From the NCBI GenBank assembly GCA_024636405.1, contig JAGXHC010000232.1, forward strand, positions 1 to 6,947: DNA of 6,947 bases, given 5' to 3'. The translations under genes and the position numbers were made by a program. Positions within the stretch are counted from its first letter, which is position 1, and each line of letters opens with the position of its first letter. Shown here piece by piece: positions 1-5,417 of the stretch. The notes below the pieces were generated by a model. The model was not told the DNA's origin. It did not search any database and was given only the letters and a program-made list of their open reading frames with translations. The stretch is from Sulfitobacter sp. (GTDB lineage: Bacteria; Pseudomonadota; Alphaproteobacteria; Rhodobacterales; Rhodobacteraceae).

Positions 1-405
1 GGCGTCAGACAGACTAACGGGGTCTGGCCATGTTCCTAAGGTGTGCTTCCTTTTCTTCCCGCCCTTCACCCGCTTTTCGAACATCCAAGTTGCTTTGCCG
101 GACGCAGACAGGCGAAATCTTAACCCTTGCCGCCTTGCGTCGGAAATTTCCAACCTCCCCACATCAGGTGGAGTGAGGCTTTCGAGGAAGCGATTTGTTA
201 GTTCTTTCTTCAAAGGCTGGCTCTCTGGGGGACTTCTGGGGGACAGAACGGGCTGATTTGTGATGGACGCCTGTAGACAATGGTAGACAGTTCGTGATCG
301 GGGGACAAGGCAATTCTGCCTAGTGTGCTTATATTTTAAGGTATGATTTGGACGCTGATGGACGACGGTGCGCAGCAGCAGACAGGGCGCTGCAAAGTGA
401 CAGCT
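1..405. mobile_element. gene-free flank, probable distal end of an element integrated at tRNA-His
   Basis: No convincing gene is visible here. The longest open frame (41-256, plus) has low-complexity composition, no recognisable motif and no good ribosome binding site. A small imperfect hairpin is possible at the left edge: GGC 1-3 with GCC 27-29, and CAGAC 6-10 with GTCTG 22-26. The right half (225-366) holds phased short direct repeats, described separately. The segment ends against a tRNA-His 3' fragment that lacks its 5' half. Elements that integrate into tRNA genes usually leave such a 3' fragment at the end away from the rebuilt tRNA. I infer that this is the attachment-site flank of such an element. 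No integrase gene is in the window, so this is a hypothesis; an old or decayed element is equally possible. Confidence 0.4.
225..366 (+). repeat. helically phased short direct repeats (candidate integrase arm-type sites)
   Basis: Near-copies of a short motif ending in GAC occur in one orientation: CTGGGGGAC at 225-233 and 236-244 (identical, 11 bp apart), TGATGGACG at 261-269, TGTAGACAA at 272-280, TGGTAGACA at 281-289, TCGGGGGAC at 298-306, TTGGACGC at 348-355 and TGATGGACG at 356-364 (identical to the 261 copy). The GAC cores at 266, 276 and 286 are exactly 10 bp apart, as are those at 351 and 361. The heptamer TGATTTG precedes two of the blocks, at 254-260 and 344-350. Such phasing puts the motifs on one DNA face and suits cooperative protein binding. 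Tyrosine integrases bind short direct repeats in attachment-site arms, and these lie next to a tRNA fragment. A transcriptional operator is the alternative. Confidence 0.55.
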
Positions 406-455
406 CCTGATTGTGGATCAGGAGGTCCCTGGTTCGAGACCAGGAGGTGGTACCA
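406..455 (+). tRNA. tRNA-His(GTG) 3' fragment with CCA, lacking a matching 5' half
   Basis: Residues corresponding to tRNA positions 27-76 are canonical. The anticodon stem is CCTGA/TCAGG (406-410/418-422) around the loop TTGTGGA with anticodon GTG at 413-415, which reads His. A five-base variable loop (423-427) follows, then the T stem CCTGG/CCAGG (428-432/440-444) with loop TTCGAGA. The 3' acceptor strand is AGGTGGT (445-451), then A452 and an encoded CCA (453-455). A73 fits alphaproteobacterial tRNA-His, which lost G-1 and C73. The 5' half fails: at the expected place (380-386) only one of seven acceptor pairs forms, and the usual T8 is missing. A four-base D-like stem GCTG/CAGC (389-392/401-404) exists, but its loop lacks the G18-G19 pair. 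It is therefore probably non-functional, an attachment-site relic or pseudogene, unless it is a very unusual tRNA. Confidence 0.6.
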
Positions 456-471
456 CCCCCCCCCATTTTTT
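446..471 (+). repeat. 12-bp palindrome, C9 run and T6 run at the tRNA fragment end
   Basis: The palindrome GGTGGTACCACC (446-457) overlaps the acceptor strand and CCA of the tRNA fragment. It runs into nine consecutive C residues (456-464), one A and six T residues (466-471). The T run could help end transcription leaving the tRNA fragment, but the palindrome can form only a short stem (GGTG/CACC around GTAC), so I do not call a terminator. The C run is prone to length change by slippage. It lies outside any coding sequence, 10 bp past the stop codon of the minus-strand membrane-protein gene. Confidence 0.5.
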
Positions 472-480
472 ACATCTGCA

Positions 481-765
481 TCAGTCGATTGTGACTGTCT
501 GACGCAACTTGCCGGTCAGTTGGTCAAAGATCAGAATCTGGTCGTCCTGTGTGACCACCGCATACCAACCCCGACCTTGGGTGAACGCCTGCGCCGTCGC
601 GCCGTCCGGCAGGGTTATCGCCGCAGGGATATCCGGGCCATCGTCACGCAGGCGGGTGACAAGCAGCACGATCACCACTAGAACCCCGCCAATCATCACG
701 GCGGTCAGGACCGTCACCAGCCGCCGCAGAAACCGCAGGTTTGCCGGTTCATCAGGATCATTCAT
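481..765 (-). CDS. small single-pass membrane protein of unknown function (DUF6476-like)
   Basis: This 94-residue protein has a charged N-terminus (residues 1-16), one strongly hydrophobic segment (about 17-37, rich in V, L, I and G) followed by TRLR, and a soluble C-terminal domain of about 55 residues. The soluble part has a predicted beta character (GWYAVVTQDDQILIFD, residues 66-81) and ends in TVTID. The positive residues flanking the helix do not settle the topology. It resembles the short Rhodobacteraceae proteins filed as DUF6476, recalled rather than searched; no function is known to me. The ATG at 765 begins the conserved-looking MNDPDEP; the open frame continues upstream, but only antisense to rluD. 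A possible Shine-Dalgarno AAGGTG lies rather far upstream (about 15 nt) inside rluD. It is divergent from rluD with overlapping start codons, so its promoter must lie within rluD coding sequence. Confidence 0.8.
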   Translation of the reverse strand: MNDPDEPANLRFLRRLVTVLTAVMIGGVLVVIVLLVTRLRDDGPDIPAAITLPDGATAQAFTQGRGWYAVVTQDDQILIFDQLTGKLRQTVTID

Positions 766-1831
766 GTCGCACCGTCGTATCACCTTTATCTTCGCCGAGG
801 CACCGCCCCCCCGTCTTGATAAGGCGCTGGCGCGGGATGTGCCAGAGGACGCGAACCTGTCGCGCACCCGTCTGGGACGCCTGATTGACGCGGGTGCAGT
901 GCGTGTTGCGGGTGAGATCGTGCGCGATCCGCGCGCCCGTGTGGAGGCGGGCACGCAAGTTGATATCGACGTTGAAGAGGCGGAAGAAAGCCATATTGCG
1001 CCCGAAAACATCCCGCTTGATATCGTGTTTGAGGACGACGATCTGGTGGTGATCAACAAACCCGCCGGGATGGTGGTGCATCCAGCGCCCGGTTCGCCTT
1101 CGGGGACGCTGGTAAATGCGCTGCTGGCGCATTGTGGTGATACGCTTTCGGGTGTCGGGGGTATGAAACGGCCGGGCATCGTGCACCGGATTGACAAGGA
1201 AACCAGCGGGTTGTTGGTGGTGGCCAAATCCGACGCAGCCCATCATGGGCTGGCCAGGCAGTTTGAAAAACACACGGTAGAGCGGTATTATCAGGCGTTG
1301 GTCTACGGTGTGCCGGACGCCAATGACCCACGCCTGCGCGGTATCAAGGGTACGTCATTTGAGCCGGGCAATATCCTTAAGCTCACAACTCAGTTGGCGC
1401 GCCACAAGACGGATCGGCAGCGGCAGGCGGTGCTGTTTCATGGCGGCCGACACGCCGTTACCCGCGCCCGCACCATTGACCGCTTTGGCACACCGCCGGT
1501 TCTGGCGCTGATGGAATGCTGGCTTGAGACCGGGCGCACGCACCAGATCCGCGTGCATATGGCCCATGCGGGCCACGCGTTGGTGGGCGATCCGACCTAT
1601 GGTGGCAAACGCAAATTGCCCAAGACGGCGTTGCCAGAGGTTGCCGCAGAGGCGGTACGCAGCTTTCCGCGGCAGGCGCTTCATGCGGCGGTTCTGGGGT
1701 TTGAACATCCCGTTTCAGGCGATATGGTGCGGTATGAGGCCCCCTTGCCGCAAGATATGGCCGATTTGCTGGATTGTGTCGGATTGGGTCTGGGTGCATC
1801 GGAACGCGCGCGGCAACAAACAACACCCTGA
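764..1831 (+). CDS. rluD: 23S rRNA pseudouridine synthase, RluA/RluD family
   Basis: The protein converts uridine to pseudouridine in RNA; RluD itself modifies 23S rRNA positions in helix 69 (1911, 1915, 1917 in E. coli). It has 355 residues, somewhat longer than E. coli RluD. An S4 RNA-binding domain lies at about residues 17-75, starting RLDKALA. The catalytic domain contains VINKPAGMVVHPAPG (96-110), the active-site motif HRIDKETSGLLVVAKS (141-156) with catalytic Asp144, and the conserved ETGRTHQIRVH (255-265). Residues about 189-211 look like an insertion between the YYQALVYG strand and ARHKTDRQRQAV; I recall the same in Rhodobacteraceae homologues. The ATG at 764 is the only start placed to keep the S4 domain whole, and AGGA at 754-757 is a suitable ribosome binding site six bases upstream. 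Exact RluD versus RluC specificity cannot be decided by reading, but the S4 domain and motif context favour RluD. Confidence 0.92.
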   Translation: MSHRRITFIFAEAPPPRLDKALARDVPEDANLSRTRLGRLIDAGAVRVAGEIVRDPRARVEAGTQVDIDVEEAEESHIAPENIPLDIVFEDDDLVVINKPAGMVVHPAPGSPSGTLVNALLAHCGDTLSGVGGMKRPGIVHRIDKETSGLLVVAKSDAAHHGLARQFEKHTVERYYQALVYGVPDANDPRLRGIKGTSFEPGNILKLTTQLARHKTDRQRQAVLFHGGRHAVTRARTIDRFGTPPVLALMECWLETGRTHQIRVHMAHAGHALVGDPTYGGKRKLPKTALPEVAAEAVRSFPRQALHAAVLGFEHPVSGDMVRYEAPLPQDMADLLDCVGLGLGASERARQQTTP

Positions 1832-1860
1832 CGCCGCGAAAGTAACGATTTGTTCAGGGA

Positions 1861-1888
1861 TGTCTGCGCACGAATGGCGCCGCAGACA
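1861..1888. repeat. perfect 8-bp inverted repeat after rluD
   Basis: TGTCTGCG (1861-1868) and CGCAGACA (1881-1888) are perfect inverted copies separated by 12 bases. The repeat begins 30 bp after the rluD stop and ends 10 bp before the putative -35 element of the rpoH promoter. There is no T run after it, so it is at best a weak terminator or an RNA-stabilising hairpin for rluD. Its position also suits an upstream operator of rpoH. The sequence does not decide between these. Confidence 0.5.
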
Positions 1889-1893
1889 CTTAG

Positions 1894-1930
1894 CTGCCCT
1901 TGAAAGGGCAGAAGATACGGGCCATATGAT
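1894..1930 (+). promoter_or_regulatory. probable sigma-32-type promoter of rpoH
   Basis: CTTGAAA at 1899-1905 matches the -35 element of heat-shock (sigma-32) promoters and, with the preceding CC, gives the extended CCCTTGAA form. After a 16-base spacer, CCATATGAT at 1922-1930 resembles the sigma-32 -10 element (CCCATNT type). TATGAT (1925-1930) could also serve as a housekeeping -10, but its spacing to TTGAAA would be 19 bases. The -35 lies inside a perfect inverted repeat, CTGCCCTT-GA-AAGGGCAG (1894-1911). Autoregulation of rpoH from a sigma-32 promoter is known in Caulobacter, so the arrangement is plausible. The predicted transcript start near 1937 would leave a leader of about 45 nt. Confidence 0.6.
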
Positions 1931-1951
1931 ATGTTAAGCTCTATAACATGA

Positions 1952-1974
1952 GCCCCAAAAACTGGGGAAAGGGA
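1952..1974 (+). promoter_or_regulatory. rpoH leader hairpin adjoining the ribosome binding site
   Basis: In the predicted leader, CCCC (1953-1956) can pair with GGGG (1964-1967) across the loop AAAAACT. The ribosome binding site AAAGGGA (1968-1974) follows immediately and sits seven bases before the rpoH ATG. The same CCCC could instead pair with GGG of the ribosome binding site (1971-1973), so two mutually exclusive folds exist. E. coli rpoH translation is controlled by a temperature-sensitive mRNA structure, though there it involves the coding region. A thermosensor here is inference only; the stem is just four pairs. Confidence 0.35.
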
Positions 1975-1981
1975 CATCAGA

Positions 1982-2878
1982 ATGGCAAACTATGCAAATC
2001 TGCCGGCACCGACACCAGAAGGCGGTCTGAACCGCTATATGCAGGAAATCCGCAAATTTCCACTGCTGGAGCCGGAAGAAGAATACATGCTGGCCAAGCG
2101 CTGGGTCGAGGAACAAGATACCGAAGCGGCGCACAAAATGGTCACATCGCACCTGCGTCTGGCCGCCAAGATCGCTATGGGATATCGCGGCTATGGCTTG
2201 CCGCAAGCCGAAGTGATTTCAGAAGCCAACGTTGGCCTGATGCAGGCCGTCAAACGTTTTGACCCTGAAAAAGGGTTCCGCCTGGCGACATATGCCATGT
2301 GGTGGATCCGGGCTTCTATTCAGGAATACGTGCTTCGGTCGTGGTCCTTGGTAAAACTGGGCACAACCAGCGGTCAGAAAAAGCTGTTTTTCAACCTGCG
2401 CAAGGCCAAGAACAAGATCGGCGCGCTGGAAGAAGGGGATTTGCGCCCTGAGAACGTAAAGACCATCGCGACGCAACTTGGCGTGACCGAAGCGGAAGTT
2501 GTCTCGATGAACCGGCGGATGTCGGGCGGGGATGCGTCGCTGAATGCCACGGTGGGGTCCGAGGGCGAAGGCACGATGCAATGGCAGGACTGGCTGGAAG
2601 ACGAAGACGCCGATCAGGCCGGAGACTATGCCGAGCGTGACGAACTTGAGACGCGCCGCGAAATGTTGGCTGAGGCGCTTGAGGTGCTGAACGATCGGGA
2701 GAAGGACATCTTGACCCAACGCCGCCTGTCCGATGAGACGGTCACGCTTGAAGATCTGTCCGGCCAGTATGACGTCAGCCGCGAACGTATCCGCCAGATT
2801 GAGGTGCGCGCGTTTGAGAAACTGCAGACGCGGATGCGCGAGTTGGCGAACGAAAAGGGCCTGATGGCCACTGCCTAG
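1982..2878 (+). CDS. rpoH: RNA polymerase heat-shock sigma factor sigma-32 (RpoHI type)
   Basis: This 298-residue group 3 sigma factor directs RNA polymerase to heat-shock promoters (chaperones, proteases). Visible parts are region 1.2/2.1 (about 15-60), region 2.2 (SHLRLAAKIAMGYRGYG, 56-72), region 2.3-2.4 with ATYAMWWIRASIQEYVLRSW (102-121), the sigma-32-specific RpoH box QKKLFFNLR (132-140), an acidic linker (203-222) and the region 4.2 helix-turn-helix (VTLEDLSGQYDVSRERIRQI, 254-273). The start at 1982 has AAAGGGA seven bases upstream and gives the MANYANLPAPTPEGG opening I associate with Rhodobacterales RpoHI. Rhodobacterales often carry a second paralogue, RpoHII, used in singlet-oxygen response; the close likeness to RpoHI is from memory. 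The gene stands alone between its own promoter and a strong terminator. Activity in the family is also limited by DnaK and FtsH proteolysis. Confidence 0.96.
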   Translation: MANYANLPAPTPEGGLNRYMQEIRKFPLLEPEEEYMLAKRWVEEQDTEAAHKMVTSHLRLAAKIAMGYRGYGLPQAEVISEANVGLMQAVKRFDPEKGFRLATYAMWWIRASIQEYVLRSWSLVKLGTTSGQKKLFFNLRKAKNKIGALEEGDLRPENVKTIATQLGVTEAEVVSMNRRMSGGDASLNATVGSEGEGTMQWQDWLEDEDADQAGDYAERDELETRREMLAEALEVLNDREKDILTQRRLSDETVTLEDLSGQYDVSRERIRQIEVRAFEKLQTRMRELANEKGLMATA

Positions 2879-2903
2879 GCGGCCTGACCTTGACGAATGA
2901 TCG

Positions 2904-2935
2904 GACCTGCCCACATGTTGGGCAGGTCTTTTTTT
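2904..2935 (+). terminator. Rho-independent terminator of rpoH
   Basis: A nine-pair stem GACCTGCCC/GGGCAGGTC (2904-2912/2920-2928) encloses the loop ACATGTT and is followed at once by seven T residues (2929-2935). It lies 25 bp after the rpoH stop. This is a textbook intrinsic terminator on the plus strand. It ends only 18 bp before the start codon of the next gene. Confidence 0.9.
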
Positions 2936-2953
2936 GTCGGGAGGTGTGGTATC

Positions 2954-3223
2954 ATGGCTGGCGGTTGGGCGCGCGACGGCGCGGTAAGCGAACAGATCGA
3001 AGCGTCAATTTCGGACGAGTTGGCACGCATGAAAGCGCGCAAAGCGCCGGTGGGCGCAAGCCTGACACATTGCGCAGAGTGTGAAGAACCGATCCCCCAA
3101 GCACGCCGCGAAGCGCTGCCGGGGGTAAAGCTTTGCATTGAATGTGTGCGCGAGCGCGATGGCAGGTTTCAGGGCAAAAGCGGTATCAACCGGCGCGGAT
3201 CCAAGGACAGCCAGTTGAAATAA
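2954..3223 (+). CDS. ybiI: YbiI-type DksA/TraR C4 zinc-finger protein
   Basis: This 89-residue protein has one C4 zinc finger: Cys40, Cys43, Cys61 and Cys64 (C-x2-C-x17-C-x2-C), within the family signature CEEPIPQARREALPGVKLC (43-61). The opening MAGGWARDGAVSEQI and the ending NRRGSKDSQLK closely match what I recall of E. coli YbiI (88 residues). DksA/TraR proteins can enter the RNA polymerase secondary channel. However, this short form lacks the long coiled coil with the acidic tip of DksA, so a transcription role is uncertain and YbiI itself is poorly understood. The start at 2954 is preceded by GGGAGGTG (2939-2946) at a seven-base spacing. The longer frame starting at 2897 is rejected because it would run through the rpoH terminator. 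No clear promoter is visible between terminator and gene, so expression may rely on read-through or a promoter overlapping the terminator. Confidence 0.88.
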   Translation: MAGGWARDGAVSEQIEASISDELARMKARKAPVGASLTHCAECEEPIPQARREALPGVKLCIECVRERDGRFQGKSGINRRGSKDSQLK

Positions 3224-3511
3224 TCAATGCCGCCGGTTCCGCCACCATTGACGAACCGGCCGCATTCCAAGTGCTGCAATGGCGAACCCCAAGGGGATCA
3301 TCCAAAACCCCAAGACGGGCAGAAACCCAAGGAAACCCAAGAATATCAGCACGATGCCCAATGGCAACCGCAGGCCTTGCGGCACCTTGTAGCGAATCCA
3401 GGCCATAAAACGGTTGACCCGTTGCCGCAAGGTTCTGGGGCCTGGTTTGCCTGAGGCATCGCGCCGCTGCTTCATGATCTTGCTCATAGTCGCGCGTGAC
3501 GGTGAGGGCAT
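3224..3511 (-). CDS. small two-helix membrane protein of unknown function
   Basis: The protein has 95 residues from the first ATG. A basic N-terminus (about 1-45, many R and K) is followed by a hydrophobic hairpin (LPLGIVLIFLGFLGFLPVLG at 49-68 and FWMIPLGFAIAAL at 69-81) and a basic tail RPVRQWWRNRRH. The short turn with PVLGFWMIPLG recalls the PGPGW-type small transmembrane proteins, though that motif is not exact. Both ends would be cytoplasmic by the positive-inside rule. The start is uncertain: ATG 3511 lies 15 bases after the pepF stop, and the nearest strong Shine-Dalgarno (GGAGGA, 3536-3531) overlaps the end of pepF at a long spacing, which suggests translational coupling. ATG 3487 (MSKIMKQ) and 3475 are alternatives without a better ribosome binding site. 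It is convergent with ybiI: the stop codons abut with no base between them. Confidence 0.75.
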   Translation of the reverse strand: MPSPSRATMSKIMKQRRDASGKPGPRTLRQRVNRFMAWIRYKVPQGLRLPLGIVLIFLGFLGFLPVLGFWMIPLGFAIAALGMRPVRQWWRNRRH

Positions 3512-3526
3512 GATGTGATCATGGCA

Positions 3527-5347
3527 TCACTCCTCCATCGCTTCCAATTCGTCGATAAAGCCGGAAATCATCGACAATCCCTTGTCCCAGAACGCAGGAT
3601 CCGACGCATCCAGCCCGAACGGCGCCAAAAGTTCCTTGTGGTGCTTTGACCCACCGGCCTTGAGCATGTCGAAATATTTATCCTCGAACCCCGGTTCGCC
3701 CTCTGCATAGACGGCATAAAGCGCGTTCACTAATCCGTCACCAAAGGCATAGGCATAGACGTAGAAGGGCGAATGCACGAAATGCGGGATATAGGCCCAG
3801 AAGGTTTCGTAGCCGTCCATGAACTCGAACGCTGGCCCCAGCGATTCCGCCTGAACCGACATCCACAGGGCGTTGATGTCATCAGGGGTCAATTCACCGG
3901 CGCGTCGCGCGTCATGCAGCTTTACCTCAAAGTCATAAAACGCGATCTGCCGCACCACGGTGTTGATCATGTCCTCAACCTTGCCCGCCAGCAGAACCTT
4001 ACGCTCTGCCTTTGACTTCGCATTGTCCAGCATCTTGCGGAAGGTCAGCATTTCGCCGAACACGCTAGCCGTTTCGGCCAGCGTCAAAGGTGTAGAAGAC
4101 AGCATTTCGCCCTGACCGGCCGCCAGCACCTGATGCACGCCGTGCCCAAGTTCATGCGCCAAGGTCATCACATCACGCGGTTTTCCGAGGTAGTTCAGCA
4201 TGACATACGGGTGCACGTCTGTGACGGTCGGATGCGCAAACGCACCGGGCGCCTTGCCGGGCTTTACGCCCGCGTCGATCCAGCCATCGGTAAAGAATGG
4301 CTTCGCCAGTTCCCCCATGCGCGGATCAAAGGCGGTATAGGCCTCCATCACCATTTCTTCGGCGCGCGCCCAGTCCACGATCTTTGGATCGTCCATGGGC
4401 AGAGGCGCGTTGCGGTCCCAAACCTGCATCACGTCCAGCCCCAGCCATTTGCGTTTGAGCTCATAGTAGCGGTGGCTGAGCTTGGGATAGGCCTCAACCA
4501 CGGCATTGCGCAGCGCCTCGACAACCTCAGGCTCAACCTGATTGCTCAGGTGGCGACCGGTCTGTGCCGTCTCCATCCCGCGCCAGCGGTCAATGACCTC
4601 TTTCTCCTTGGCTTGGGTGTTGTGGACGCGGGCGAACGTTTTGATATTGCTGCGGAAAACCTCCGCCAACTCGCGCGCGGCTGCTTCGCGCAGATCACGC
4701 TTGGGGTCGGTCAGCAGGTTCAGCACCCCTTCGATCCCCAGCGCATCGCCTTCGACCGAAAACTCAAGACCTGCGATCGTTTCATCAAACATCCGCTCCC
4801 AGGCGTCGCCGACCACGCCCAGATCATGCAGAAATTTTTCCAGCTCATCCGAAAGCTGATATGGCTTCATCGCGCGGATACGGTCGAAAATGGGTTTATA
4901 CCGTGCCAGATCAGCGTTCCTGTTCAGCAGGGTCTCCAGATGATCATCTTCCAGCCGGTTCAGCTCGAGCGTGAAGAAAACCAGCGGTGTGGTATAGTTG
5001 GTGATCTTTTCCTGCATGTCGGACAGGAATTTCGCCCGCCCCGCATCCGTGGTCAATTGATAGTACCGCAGCCCTGCAAAGGACATGATGCGGCCAGCAA
5101 CCTGGTTGATCCGCTCGTTGCGCAGCACGCATTCCAGCGTGCTCTCGGCGTCAAGTTCGGCCAGTTTGCCCTCGTAATCCGTGGCGAAGCTTTCGCAGGC
5201 CTCTTCCAGCCAATCCAGATCGCGCTTCAATTCCGGTGCATCCTCGCCCGTGTAGAGATCGCTCAGATCCCAATCTGGCAAATTGCCAAGGGCCTTGCCC
5301 CCGGCAGAGGCGTTGGCATCGAGAACGGGAAAGGGAAGCTGAAACAT
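3527..5347 (-). CDS. pepF: M3 family oligoendopeptidase F
   Basis: This cytoplasmic zinc metallopeptidase cleaves oligopeptides in peptide turnover. With the chosen start it has 606 residues, normal for PepF/M3B enzymes. The N-terminal oligopeptidase F domain covers about residues 100-170. The M3 catalytic domain contains the zinc-binding HELGH (398-402) within MTLAHELGHGVHQ, the third ligand Glu425 in TPLTLAETASVFGE (420-433), and the substrate-binding/transition-state region PHFVHSPFYVYAYAFG (521-536). No signal peptide is visible. The start at 5347 (MFQLPFPVLD) is preferred over ATG 5359 because TGAGG (5358-5354) lies six bases before it, while the upstream ATG has no well-spaced ribosome binding site. 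The gene follows the ligase after 70 bp and precedes a small membrane protein by 15 bp, suggesting one minus-strand transcript. All catalytic residues are present. Confidence 0.95.
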   Translation of the reverse strand: MFQLPFPVLDANASAGGKALGNLPDWDLSDLYTGEDAPELKRDLDWLEEACESFATDYEGKLAELDAESTLECVLRNERINQVAGRIMSFAGLRYYQLTTDAGRAKFLSDMQEKITNYTTPLVFFTLELNRLEDDHLETLLNRNADLARYKPIFDRIRAMKPYQLSDELEKFLHDLGVVGDAWERMFDETIAGLEFSVEGDALGIEGVLNLLTDPKRDLREAAARELAEVFRSNIKTFARVHNTQAKEKEVIDRWRGMETAQTGRHLSNQVEPEVVEALRNAVVEAYPKLSHRYYELKRKWLGLDVMQVWDRNAPLPMDDPKIVDWARAEEMVMEAYTAFDPRMGELAKPFFTDGWIDAGVKPGKAPGAFAHPTVTDVHPYVMLNYLGKPRDVMTLAHELGHGVHQVLAAGQGEMLSSTPLTLAETASVFGEMLTFRKMLDNAKSKAERKVLLAGKVEDMINTVVRQIAFYDFEVKLHDARRAGELTPDDINALWMSVQAESLGPAFEFMDGYETFWAYIPHFVHSPFYVYAYAFGDGLVNALYAVYAEGEPGFEDKYFDMLKAGGSKHHKELLAPFGLDASDPAFWDKGLSMISGFIDELEAMEE

Positions 5348-5417
5348 CAAGAACCTCATTTGTGTTTGACCCTACCTAAGTCGCCGCCCCGCCGGGAACA
5401 AGCCGGAGCACCACCGG
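5348..5417 (-). other. ligase-pepF intergenic gap, no clear terminator or promoter
   Basis: The 70 bp between the ligase stop and the pepF start are GC rich. I see no stem followed by a T run and no convincing -35/-10 pair on the minus strand; the best candidate (TTGTTC, 17 bases, TAGGTA) matches the consensus poorly. The only supported element is the pepF ribosome binding site at 5358-5354. Co-transcription of ligase and pepF is therefore possible but not shown. Confidence 0.4.

Noticed and set aside
79..93. Alphaproteobacterial LexA box (GAAC-N7-GAAC or GTTC-N7-GTTC)
   Set aside because: GAAC is followed by GTTG at the wrong spacing and orientation, so it does not fit the box.
41..256. 71-codon open frame on the plus strand in the left flank
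   Set aside because: No recognisable domain, no good ribosome binding site, and its end runs into the phased repeats; composition does not resemble the genes in the window.
452..560. Two-piece or permuted tmRNA (acceptor piece ending in CCA)
   Set aside because: The anticodon arm with a GTG anticodon is that of a normal tRNA, and no tmRNA coding-piece sequence follows the CCA.
343..681. 112-codon plus-strand frame
   Set aside because: It reads through the tRNA-His fragment and C9 run and then antisense to the membrane-protein gene; a shadow frame.
1934..1947. CtrA-type site (TTAA-N7-TTAA) before rpoH
   Set aside because: Only the first half is present; the second half reads AACA.
2219..2914. 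231-codon minus-strand frame
   Set aside because: Antisense to rpoH, with no motif of its own.
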